Origin: Antennarius striatus
Taxonomy: Eukaryota > Chordata > Actinopteri > Lophiiformes > Antennariidae
Reading direction: 5' to 3'
Length of the DNA stretch: 64,000 nucleotides
NCBI RefSeq assembly: GCF_040054535.1
Contig: NC_090781.1
Span: forward strand, 14,622,982 to 14,686,981
This document shows, one piece after another, positions 13,475 through 24,900 of this stretch (position 1 is the first letter of the stretch; each line of letters opens with the position of its first letter). The notes beneath the pieces are model-generated. The model ran no database searches. It worked only from the letters and a program-made list of their open reading frames with translations, and was not told where the DNA came from. Made by a program: the position numbers and the translations under genes.

Positions 13475-14697
13475 GAGTTCTCCTTAAAAAAGATATAAAC
13501 ATTTGAGATGATAACTGGATCATCATATGGCTGAATCTCTGTGTTAATGAAATATCCAAAAAATTTACCATGAATATATCACAAAACAGGCACACCAGTA
13601 GTAGGAGTCTGCATAATCAGATTAAAAAAACACCTTTCTTTTTCTACTGCATTATGGAAAACTATAATAACCCAGCAGTGACCTAAGAATTGACTGGGCG
13701 AAAGGGTGCAATGGACAGCTTGTCTCACCTAATTTCTAAATTTCACCGCATGTGTGACACCACCCACAAACTCATCATCTGCTCGCCTTCTCTCCATGAC
13801 CTGGAGCTGTCTGTTCACTTCTCTCTCTTATAGTGGGACGGTCTTATTTTGCCTTCAAGGCTATTATTGAATGATATTAGTCACAGTTGATAGTTAGTCC
13901 AGTAGTAAACTTTAATTTACTGTTTAAATTGGGGCATTATGCACTTTGTTATACTCTGACCACAGTACAAATGACAGTGAATATGTTTATAAGTGTAATT
14001 ATATTTTGTGCCATTGTAAAATGAGCATGTGTACCTTCTGCTCAGTAATTACATTACAACAATGTGGTTATCTCAGAACAAATTGCTTGAACACAGATTA
14101 TAATAGATGATAACAACTTGTATATCAATCATAATTAGTGTTAATAAGATTTTACCTAAGTGAACACCATTATGATCATGAACAGTATATATACTGAATT
14201 ATAAATTCATCAAGCTATTCATCATTAATTTAGTCAACATTCACCCAGACCAAATTAATATGGTGCCATGTTTCTTTTTCAGACTGGGAAATTCTGAAAA
14301 TATTTTGATTATCAATATGACTTTAAAAAACCCTTGATCGAGGTTTTTATTAACTTTTTTTGTATTGTTTGTTTTTTGTCCTTTTTTTTTTTTGCTTTAT
14401 GGGCAATGTTGCTACATGAAATTTTAACTTACATTGCTTTGACATGACAGACAAAAATGGCAATAACATCATTACCTGACATACTGCATGATGACAGAAA
14501 GATTTACTCAGCATTTCCAATATTAGAAAAAAAAATGTTTTTCACATGAAAGCAAGATGAGACAAAGGGTGTCAAAATAGGAGAAACAAGAGATCACAAG
14601 GTCACTCTTATACTGTGAAAAGTGAGCGGAATGCCATCTTCAATATATTTTTCACACTATACATTCTACTGATACACTAAAAGGTCCATCTACTCAC
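13475..14697. other. Probable 5' intron of trpc6, no other gene seen
   Basis: AT-rich sequence between the first coding exon of trpc6 and a possible untranslated leader exon. An acceptor-like TTTTTTAAG lies 8 nt before the trpc6 ATG. No repeats or open frames of note were recognised. Confidence 0.4.
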
Positions 14698-14890
14698 CCC
14701 TCTGATCAGAAGACGAATGTTCGGATGTATCTTCACTTTATCTTCTTCACAAGCCAGAGCGACTATACTGTAAATGCCGGCAATCTGCAACTCCCTCAGT
14801 TGTGTCCGACTAATGACAGCTCGTTGATCACCTTCGTGAGTCTCTCTCCTCCCACCTTGGCTCCTGATGCTGACGATGCTGCCTCTCGGC
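14698..14890 (-). other. trpc6: Possible trpc6 5' UTR exon
   Basis: GC-richer block in AT-rich surroundings that ends in a good minus-strand donor (AGAGGG|GTGAGTA). Joined to the acceptor before the trpc6 ATG it gives an in-frame TAA, so it would be non-coding leader. The 5' edge is a guess. Confidence 0.35.
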
Positions 14891-15308
14891 GCCTATGAGT
14901 GATTCCCAGAAGCTTTTACTGTGTGGTTTATTATCAATTGGCTTCTAACTTGCAGATTAACCATTTATTTGTAAATTAATATTTCTAGAGCATTAAGCTC
15001 TAGAAGCATTTTGTAAATATTAAAGAACTCCAGTGCTGCGTTGACCTTAATGGTTGGACCATAGAGTGGAGCAGTGGAGGTGATCGTAGACCCACTAACA
15101 TTATATATGGTGAAACTGAAAATCAATTTGATGAAGTGGCGCCTGTTGGGAAGGACAGAATAAATAATCTCTTGAAAGCAGCTTTTCCAAAATCCTCTTA
15201 ACACACAGTGCAGTGAGATGTAAAAATGAACGGCACATCTTCATCTAATGTGAAAAGAACCCCGTGATAAAAACTGGAAAGCCTTATGCTAAAAACAATT
15301 TCAAATAG
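14891..15308. other. Spacer, no gene seen
   Basis: AT-rich sequence with a small 9-bp-arm inverted repeat (TTCTAGAGC/GCTCTAGAA, 14983-15005). Nothing else was recognised. Confidence 0.4.
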
Positions 15309-15432
15309 CAGTAGCTTAGTCCACTAAGTCTTGGGCTGGGGAGGGTGGCTGGTTCGAGACCCATGTAGACCAAAACAGTGGGAGGTGCCAGCTCACCTCC
15401 TGATCATTGCAAAGGTGCCCCTGAGCAAGGCA

Positions 15433-15466
<34 letters not shown>

Positions 15467-15512
15467 AGGCGGAGCTGCTTGCCACACTGTATATATTGCA
15501 TGCTTACAGGCC

Positions 15513-15602
<90 letters not shown>
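15309..15602 (+). mobile_element. tRNA-derived SINE-like element with CA/TG repeats (copy 1)
   Basis: Starts with an A-box-like GTAGCTTAGTCCACTAAG, followed by a B-box-like GGTTCGAGACC. It then has the block AGGTGCCCCTGAGCAAGGCACCA and the block GCATGCTTACAGGCCCC before a TG tail. The same ordered blocks occur at 38152-38471, which shows it is a dispersed family. The tRNA-like ends identify a Pol III SINE, not a functional tRNA. Internal (CA)n is at 15433-15464 and the (TG)n tail at 15515-15602. Confidence 0.75.
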
Positions 15603-15603
<1 letters not shown>

Positions 15604-15790
15604 TGTTCTTCGCAGTCTTTGACATACATGCATGTCAAAGACTGGGGAAAAATAATTTCACTGAGGGAATCAATACATCAAATTTCTTCTTCTTCATGAC
15701 TACACAAATAAAAGTGAAGTCAGAGCTCTATTTTAAAAGTCATGCTGGAACAAAAAGCAAGATTGAAGTATTCAGATAACTATTTATTTA

Positions 15791-17143
15791 CAGGGGTGGA
15801 CAGTAACAGAGTAAATTTACTTAAGTACTGTACTTAAGTACAGATTCTGAGGATCTTTACTCAAATACTAGAATTCTTTCATACTCATTACTCTTACTTG
15901 AATATATTTCCAAGGCAAAGATTTCTACTCTTACTGGAGTTAATTTCTAAGAAGGCTCATGAATACTCGTTACTTTTAGGTTTGCCTGTTGTTGTTTTTT
16001 GTTGTTGTCTTTTGCCCCCTCCCCCCCTAAAATGCAATTGGCCACACGTAGTGTTCGTCAAAGAAGGAAACCTATCACAGTACACGTTCTCAACTGGGAT
16101 TTACGTAAAACCGGAAATACGTCATCTCCTACCCAATCAGCTCAAAACAAGACCGCGGTGGCAATGGCGACTGTCGAAGAAGTCTCCGCTGAATCTGATG
16201 AACATGATGAGCCGGAGTTTTATGAGGCGGAGGAAGAAAACCCATGGCCTCATCTTAAAGATATGTTCGAGTTTGTAGAAGTGAAAAAGGACAACGCGGA
16301 CTCAGACAAGATAAAGTACTTTTTCAAATGCTTATTGTGTTTGTCGAAGAAAAACTGACAAAAGTCACACCTAGAGACCTCTGGTCACTTAATTTTACAG
16401 ACTGACAGGGACTGGTGGACACAGGGCCACAGAGGCACACAGACTGGGGGGCAGGGGGAGACACACAGATTGGGGGGGGGGGCAGACAGACAGACAGGTA
16501 GGTGGGGGGAGAGAAATATTGTGGTCCTGGGATATGTCCTTCCTGTAAACATTGAGTTGTTGAAGGCAGAGCTTTAGTTTGTTGTAAAGCAGTGGTTCTC
16601 ACCAGTAGTCCACCAGGGTGTCCTCTAGGGGTCCAGTTGGCCCCCAGTTAAACGAGTTGGTTGGACCTGTATGGCTCCATTTGGTCTTGTGTGTGTATGG
16701 AAGGGGGGAATTTTTTAATAAAATGTGAAAATGACATCATCGTCCTCTTTGATGATCCCATTAATTTTATTTCCATTTTTATAGATGTTGGGGAAGGCTT
16801 GGTACAGTATAACATAATGGTTCTACAGGCAAGCACATCAGTGCAGGTGGTTTCAAAGAGTTTTCTCTGAAACAAGAGATACAAGGTACTATATATATAA
16901 AATTGTAAAATGACAGTAATTCCGTCAGGTCCATTCTCATCAAAGATATAAAAAAAAAGGAATTTACTCTTACTTTAAGTACATTTAAAAGCATTTACTC
17001 TTGAATACTTACGTACATTTAAAAGCACTCTTACTCAAGTAATGTATTGACTGGGGTACTCTTACTTGTAGCGGAGTAAATTTTGACCAGAAGTATTTGT
17101 ACTCTTACTCAAGTGCTGGGGTCAAGTACTCTGTCCATCTCTG
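15791..17143 (+). mobile_element. hAT-superfamily DNA transposon, 1,353 bp, internally deleted
   Basis: The terminal inverted repeats begin CAGGGGTGGACAG at the left and, read from the right end, CAGAGATGGACAG. The flanks are an identical 8-bp target duplication TTTATTTA (15783-15790 and 17144-17151), diagnostic of hAT-type insertion. Subterminal regions are rich in repeated ACTTAAGTA/TTACTCTTAC motifs, as expected for transposase-binding sites. Only the N-terminal end of a transposase-like ORF remains inside, so the element is non-autonomous. Confidence 0.88.
16164..16358 (+). pseudogene. Truncated hAT transposase N-terminus
   Basis: A 64-codon open frame inside the hAT element, starting MATVEEVSAES. 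It is acidic, then runs into a cysteine pair (KCLLC) that looks like the first half of a BED zinc finger, and stops just after. The catalytic hATC/RNase-H-like region is absent. A full-length relative elsewhere in the genome would carry the rest of the protein. Confidence 0.6.
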
Positions 17144-17431
17144 TTTATTTATAACTTGTGGTCAATGGTAGTATAATTCACAGCCTACACAGGGCTGTAA
17201 AAGGTTATATAGAGACAGTTCTTTTTCATCATCGACATCATTAGTCATACAGGTGGTTGATGAGGAGCGGAAGAGGGGAGTTGAGCTAGATGTGGTAACT
17301 TCAACTCAGAAATCCTCAAACTCACTGAGAAAATATTAAACTAATATATATTCTGAACATAATAACACTGCTCCTCCTCCTGCTCTCTCGCTCTCTCTCT
17401 TCTTCTCTCTCTCTTCAACCCGGAGCCACAG

Positions 17432-17620
17432 AATAGCACGCAGGACACGGATAACAGCACAAAGGATGGACAGACTGATTTGGTGAAGGCTGAAGGGGCC
17501 AGAGAGACAGCTGCCAGGGTGGTAGAGTCTCTCCTGGGGAAGGAGGAGGAGGAGGATGATATTGTGATAGACAAGGAATTATTAAAGATAGCTCTTAAAA
17601 GTAAAAACACACACGAATGA
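17432..17620 (+). other. Unexplained exon-like open frame
   Basis: A 62-codon frame opens at an acceptor-like CTTCAACCCGGAGCCACAG and ends at TGA (17618-17620). The peptide is charged, with TAARVVESLLGKEEEEDDI then VIDKELLKIALKSK. It resembles a helical acidic linker rather than random translation and is purine-rich in codon use. There is no ATG and no recognised family. It sits between the hAT element and another repeat, so it may be a lost-gene exon, a captured host exon or a transposon ORF piece. Confidence 0.35.
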
Positions 17621-17734
17621 ATAAAGCGAAGACAATTGGTAAAGAAACACCTGAGACACCTGATACAAGTAGCTTCGAGAACGAAAATGACAACAGTTTG
17701 AAAGAGGCTGTAAAAGAAAATATGATTGAATGAA

Positions 17735-18312
17735 TGCCTTATTTCCAACATGTGCAGAATAACAACAATAATCAAGACAAAAATAATAATAACAATACAC
17801 AAATCATGTCCGAAAAGGAGTAGGATGAAGCATAAACTTATTTAATCCTACCCCTTCTTCACTTCTCCATTAATATGAATTCCCTACTTACATTAATAGA
17901 GTGCATAGTACAGAACAAAAATAAATAAATGAAGTACTAAACATATAAATTTATACAAGAAAAGAGAATAAACAGAAGTAACAAATAGAATTAATAAGAA
18001 AAAACACCCACTTGTTAGAACCCTTCCCAGATTTTACAGACCAATAGTTTTATACATTGAAAAACTAAGCAAAAAAGTAAAAGACATGATTGTAGAAGAG
18101 ATGATTGTGGAGAACGGATAATTGTTTTGTTTCTTAATTTTGTCTATTTTGTTTTAGTTTGATACATGTTAAAAGGTTAGATGTTTCTTTGTTCAGAAAA
18201 CACAGTATTATTGAAAATCCTCTTTAGGTGAATCTCTTTTGGATTTTGTGTCAACGTGATTATTTTGCAATTTGACTTTTATGAATAAACGTGACGCTAA
18301 AAATCAATCAAA
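17735..18312 (+). mobile_element. Interspersed repeat, copy 1 (plus orientation)
   Basis: Contains TATTTCCAACATGTGCAGAA and AAACTTATTTAATCCTACCCC, phrases typical of a widespread fish repeat. It ends with ATGAATAAACGTGACGCTAA followed by AATCAATC tails. Its last ~170 bp recur in inverted orientation at 30468-30645. The family name is not known to me. Confidence 0.6.
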
Positions 18313-18330
18313 TCAATCTTTCTCTCTTTC

Positions 18331-18332
<2 letters not shown>

Positions 18333-18393
<61 letters not shown>

Positions 18394-18417
18394 CCTCTTT
18401 CTCTCTCCCTCTCTCTG
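18333..18417. repeat. (CT)n microsatellite
   Basis: Pure CT repeat to about 18390, degenerating to 18417. It lies directly after the repeat element ending near 18312. Confidence 0.95.
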
Positions 18418-18442
18418 ATGCATGTGAAGCCTTGACCCCGTG

Positions 18443-18457
18443 AGAGCCCCCTGCTGG
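18443..18457 (-). promoter_or_regulatory. CTCF-like motif
   Basis: Minus-strand CCAGCAGGGGGCTCT matches the vertebrate CTCF core CCASYAGRKGGCRSY at 14 of 15 positions (by eye). It lies about 280 bp upstream of the presumed cep126 start, near the divergent trpc6/cep126 boundary. Motif only; occupancy is unknown. Confidence 0.45.
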
Positions 18458-18737
18458 ACAGGGCTGAAACTGTCAACACGGTACCTTGTTGATGAACCGC
18501 GTCAGTGGTTGCTATAGGAACTGTGAGACCTGTTATCTCTTTTCAAGGTTACGCTGGACCCCAACAAACGCTGATGAGTATTACAATGACGTAACAACAG
18601 ATTTCACGAACACCACTGTTCTCAGATCTTGAAAGTGAGCATCCGACCGGGATTTTGTGGATTGAACGAGCCACGTTTGAAGGACCACGGACGCTGTTAG
18701 AACTCCTGCTAGCGGGTTTGCTCGGAGCTGAACCTGC

Positions 18738-18866
18738 ATGTCTGCGCGGCGGCACCGAAATCAGCCTAATAGGATGAAAGTTCTTCAAGACAACTTCTTT
18801 AAATACTCGTATCCTATAAAAGTACATTAATATTGTATTGTAAAAGCTTGTGTATAATGAACGAGG

Positions 18867-18932
<66 letters not shown>

Positions 18933-21900
18933 GTCTTTCTGTGTAAATCGAAGACTACTTTACGACTGCTTGACTTAGCTGCTCACTTCCAGAAATTCAA
19001 GGCTGACAGATGAGAGAGGCCTTGAAGATGAGAGAAGGCGTTTGTCTGAAGAGCAGAAGTTATCCAGAGCCCGAGTTCGTATAATGACAATGGAAACCAA
19101 CAGACGCAGGAGGTCACTTTTAATGATCAAATAATGACGCTTTTATTTAAGTTACAAATTCAGACTGTAATTAATAACCACAGTTAATTTAATTAGGATT
19201 CTTTCACTTTTTGTTTCATAGTTATCAGGTGTTGTTATTATTCAAAAAAGAGGAGGTAGCTTTAGGTCGGATGTCAAAGATAAGTTTTGTAGTTTTGCTG
19301 TCATAAAGGTAGTGTAAGATTGTCACAATACATAAAATTTTAAAATTTCGCAGGATAAATAAAACTCTTGTTATTGTGTTGATACCTCATCAAGCTTGAC
19401 TTATGTGCCTGCTTGTGCAAAAGCAACAGCAACAAGAAAAGTAACAGTGAATACTGTTGTTCTGGGCTCAGGGCTTTAGAGGAAAGACAAACTGAGTGGA
19501 ACATGCAGCAGAAACAGATGAGGGAGAACATCCTGCTGCAACGCAGACAGCAAATACAGGATGCGACTGAGCGCTTCCAAAGAGCCCATCTTCCCCCCTC
19601 TCAGAGATATCGACAAGGTTAATCATTGTTTTACACATGCTTTATGGACATAACATACAGCAGTCTTTTTGCATTTCACTTTATATCTTCTGTTTTACGG
19701 TGTTTTTAGATTTTAGAAAAAATGTCCCAGATATTGAAGATGCACTCAATCATATTCAAGGTAAATTGGGTTCAACAAAACGGCAGTCATTTTTCCTGTC
19801 CAGCAACTCTAACATTAGCAGGTAAAATTCATTAACAATTATATTATTATAATTTACAAAAACAGTCTTGTCAATGGTCTAGTCGAACACTCACAATTTA
19901 AATGAACATTTTTTAATAATTATGTTGATAATTGTAGATTTTATTTTTTTTAAATAGCTGTATAAGTCAGAAATTGCATTTATTTATTGATTTATTTCCT
20001 TTAAAGAAGCCACACTCCTTCCGCCAAGCCTCCCTCTAAGGTCTCTCACCGCCAAACACGTTCTGCTGTGGAGATTTCCAGCAAACCGATTCCAGAGCAA
20101 AGCACGACTTCCTTCAATCACTGTCAACAAACCGAGAAGTCACAAGATAAGCAAGATAAACTGGATTACAGACCACAGGTATATGGATTATGTATTGGAA
20201 TATCCATAAATACTATGTTTATGTGACATTCTCACAAATGATTCTTGATTAAGTTGTTAAAAATTTTTTTACAAACATGAATACATAAACTTTGTTGTAT
20301 AAAGGTGCTTGATATTATAAGGTTTTGTGACTCATACATACACATGTTGACACACACACACACACACACCATCGATTCTGTAAGTCTTCTGAGTAACGAT
20401 TACTCTTCTCTGGTATATCACCTGTTCTAAAACCTGACTGCAGGGCTTACTATTATGGACTTATTATTATTTTTAATATTAAATATTTTCTCATGCTTCA
20501 TATTTACTTCCCACCTTAAAAAGATATTGAAGAGAAGTCAGACTTTCTTGAAATAAGCAATAACATGTTCAGATATTAGAGATACATAAACTTAAGCCCA
20601 AAAAAAAAAAAAAAAACCATAATCACTCTTCTCTACCAAAAAACATTTATTCTTAGTTTGGAGCTGAATTCTACCCATAGATTTGGAATGTAAACTCTAT
20701 TATTGTTTTTCTAATAAGCATTTGCTTCCTTTATTTCAGGGCAACACCCTATTTTTGTCCAGTGATTCTGACAGCATTTCAAGTACTGACAGTTTGGAGT
20801 ATGAGGACCCTAACCCCACCAGAGAAAATCTGCAGTCCTTCCATTCATCATTCCTGCTTGGCTTAGAGAAGCCGTTTCTATCCTTGGAGCAGAACAAGCA
20901 AAGTGATTTGTGTCCAACAACAGATCTAACTTCTTTCTCAGACAAGATGCTGCATGGTGATAACTTAACCCGATCAAGCAAACTACATGAGCAGAAAATG
21001 CAGGAGGACTCTGAATCGACTAACAATGACCTGCACACTTCTAAAGCCTCTTGGGAGTTTAAAGCTGTTGAGCAAATGTCCAGACAGAAAGCTCTAAGTG
21101 ATTCCATAAACAATCTCAATAAGGATTTGAATTTGGAGCTTAAAATTGAGAGCTTGGTTAATACAGTATCACAGCAACATGCATGTCATGAGGTTTCAAC
21201 AGAGATAACAACAGAAAAGTCCATTAATATAGCATCACAAGAACGCCCTTGCTATACAGTTTCAACAGAGCTCCAAACTGAGCAGTCCAATAATATAGAA
21301 TCACAGCAACATACATACTTGTACAACATTCAAGCAGATATTCCTAAGTGTCCTGAAAAGGATGTACCAGTACAAAAACTGCCTGTTTCAGTGGGCCCAA
21401 TTCATTCTATACTTCATGTCAGATTTGTGAAAGGAATCCTTAAACAGCAATCCCAACATATGTCAGGATCGCACATGTGTGTGTATGGTTCAGAACATTT
21501 CATGTTTCCAGAACAAGTAGCTTTAACAATCAGGGATAGTGTTGAAATAACCAAAGAAAAACCCAAAGGGTTAGAAAGCACCAACACTTATAAAAAGAAA
21601 TTACGTTGGTTTGATGAAGAACATGAGGACAATGAGGACAGAAAACAGGACATGACACAACAGATGAATTACATGTCTTCTCATCTTTGTCAGTCAAGTA
21701 ACAACTTAGATGGCCACCAGCAAAGTCTCACTACAGTCTCACACGCTTCCAAACCTGTACATGACACTGGTAATCACATTACAAAACAGACAACAGCAGA
21801 TGTTGGGATTCAAGTAAATTTGCCCCAGGAACGAGTAGAAGAGGTCAAGTTGCCATGCAGCAGCAATAGGACTGATGACCTCAAGGTCCCTCAAAGAGAG

Positions 21901-24900
21901 TGTTTTGCCAGAGTTGGACCAGGTCCTGTTTTATTACGTACCAGAAGAGGCACTATTTTACGACCTGTGTCTGCCACTGAGATGAATCAGATTGCAAAAA
22001 CACATGGGAAGTTAAAAGCCCCACGCCCACCTCCAAACAAGGAACTGGTGGATGGAAGGACAACCAACATCACTAAGTTTCCATATCATTCAAATGTCAA
22101 CTCTGAACAAGCTCTGGATTTAGATCAGGCTGTGTACAAAAAAAATTCTGAAGATTTGTTTTCACAGGACACGAATAATGTCATCAAAACTGTTTCAGGG
22201 AGCAACACAAAGGGTAATTCCAGTTTAGCCCATCAGGAAACACAGAGCTGCACAAGGGGAAGCAGAATGGTTTACTTTAAAAATGGACTCCATTTAGATC
22301 GCACTCCCACAGATGAGGAAATATCACTCCTCTGGAAAGATGTCCGCAGCGTTTTATCCACCAAGGACGGTAATGTATACAGTCTTTTGGCTGACAGCCG
22401 CTCACAAAACTTAAATCGCTTGTGTGCACAGAGACGTGTCAGTCCATGCTATTTTACAGCTTTTGCTCCCAAATTTAAAATTAATCCTGTAGTACTGGTA
22501 AGAGGGATGTTTATTTACCCCTTTAATGCTTAATCCTTAACATAAAATTACAGTCCACAAGAGCCTATGAGTCTGTTCTTTTATCTGCAGCTATTCTCTT
22601 GGACTATCACATTGATGATAGATGCATATTTGTGTCGGCCACTTTGAAATTTGCAGTCAAGGGGAATTAGATTAAATTCCCAAGAGACCACAATTGAAGG
22701 CAATTGTTCATCATTTCATCACTCATGAATTTTAGGAAATGTCATTGTTTTTATATTGTTCTTTCATGGAAATTTTATAACATGCAGTGACGTGTGGTGA
22801 GGACTTCATCATAAATCAGATGAAGATATTTACAAACATATGAACCTATACTGTAGCTTATTCACCACTTAATAAGCATTTAAGCATGGGTCATTTTTAA
22901 AGTCTCATAGCAGAATTATTTATTCATACAAACTGTAACACACAAGTAAGCACATTTGATTAAAAAAAACTTGTCATGTTGTTACCTTCATGTTTTTTTA
23001 TATGTTATGTTTATTTATAAATGGAAATTTAGTTCATGGAGCAAACGTGTTTGAGCATTTTAATAGCAACATATGGAGAGATGGCTAACAGTCTCATTGT
23101 ATAGCATGCCAGCACAGCGAGCCTCACCGCAGGTCTCTAATCAGTATTTCAGTGGTAAATGTGAAAATTTTGAATAAAAATAATGTAAAATTGTTGATGT
23201 TAAATGAAAAATAACTATTTAATTCACATCATTGATAAATATACTGTCACCATTTAATTTATTTCTTACCTTTTCCGTATTTTTCTTTTATGATGACAGG
23301 TGAGGCACAGCCTCCCCTGACCGCATGTCACTGATAATATGGTATAGAACACTGACTTCATCATTATTTATATTAATGTATTTATGTTCTTGTGTTTTTA
23401 GTGACTACTCTTTCAGAAAAAAACAAGCTCAGAAGTGAGACCACAGAGAGTGAGCACTTTGTGAGGAAATCCAATGTGAAACAAAGTACACAAACTCCCG
23501 GCTCAGGACACAAAAGTTTACCTCAACTCTCTCAGGTAAATGCTTGCAATTTTCTCATAAAGAAGAAGACTAAGACAAATAATGAGAATGTGTGTGCATA
23601 AGAACATGTTGAAAAATTTTGTTATCCCTGTTATATTTGTTTTAGTGTCTTTGGTGTTGGTTAAACTGACTTGGTGCCACAATCAAGAAAAATCTTAATC
23701 TTATTGTTGTCACTTTCAATGTTTGCAGCGCACATCAGGCTCTATAAGTATTAATTAATTGTCATGTGTCTAACATTTTTATTTTTTATGTGTAGTCAAT
23801 AAGACTGACGTCAGACCCAGTACTTTCCAGTTTTTGCATGAGGGCCTTTCCAGATGAAGGTACTATGATTATTGTCTGCTTTTCTTTCTATAAGCCTTAA
23901 AACAAACCTTCTGTTTGTTGTTGTTCCATAAAAGTCTATATACAAAAAAAATATTTCATCTCTTTTTAAGATTTTGTCCTGTAGTTGTATTATTAAATGT
24001 ATAACCATAAAAAAAAAGTCTAGGAGAAATTTTAAGTAAAAGTAAAGTAATATTTTGAATCTCTGTTAAAGTCATGGAACATTTCAACAGAGATTTCACA
24101 AATGCAGACAAACAGCATAACCGTGATGGTCCCAGTGTATTACAGTGTTTTGGGTCTCAGGTGATCACAAACCCTCCATTGGGTGACTCAGTCGGGAGTG
24201 GTCAGTCTCAATCTTGTGTCTCTGCAACCCTTCATCATGAATCTGCCCTCTTGATTCACAGCCACCCTCAGGCTTTTTCTGTAGCCTCACTTTTGGATCT
24301 AGTGGCTAATCCATCCTTCATCCCTCTGATTCCAAGGTGTCTGAAAGCTCAGCGTAGAATTTTCCTGAAGAATTTCTACAGCCCACTTTGATTGTCTCAA
24401 AATGGGTCAAGCATTTCATCTTCTTGGACTCACATACCTCATCCATCTGGTATTCCCAGGGGATTGTAAAATCCAGCAGCACAACTTGCTTTTCAGAGTC
24501 GTATGTTAAAAAAACAAATCTTTCCTGAGTGATGCCCTTCTTGTGTCTTCTGTTTACTTCTGCTAGCTCCCAAGGCATGGGTCTTACCAAGACAGTGTCT
24601 TACCCTTGCTTCTGTCTGAATAACTGCTTCCTGTGCCTGTGCCTGAGGCTGTTATCTTTTGGGTCTCTGCAGAGTAACACCTTCCTGGGTCCTCTGACTG
24701 TCGTCTCCTGAGGCAGGCCAGAAGTTGCAGCTCATTTTAGTGCCCATAAAGGGCAATACTGCTAAGGCTCCATGTCAGGCCCATCCATCTGCAAAGAAAC
24801 TGAATGATATTTCATCCAAATTCCTCCATGATGGAAAAACAACTTCATATATCCACAATGGCTGTGAACTTATTGGGTTGTTAAATTCATGTCTTCAAAA

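Noticed and set aside
15309-15360. tRNA gene
   Set aside because: A-box and B-box-like sequences are present but no cloverleaf or intact acceptor stem. The same blocks recur at 38152, so it is a SINE.
17341-17802. Minus-strand ORF of 153 codons
   Set aside because: Low-complexity composition driven by GAG/CTC runs, and antisense to a more protein-like plus frame.
20736-21119. Minus-strand ORF of 127 codons
   Set aside because: Antisense shadow of the large cep126 exon.
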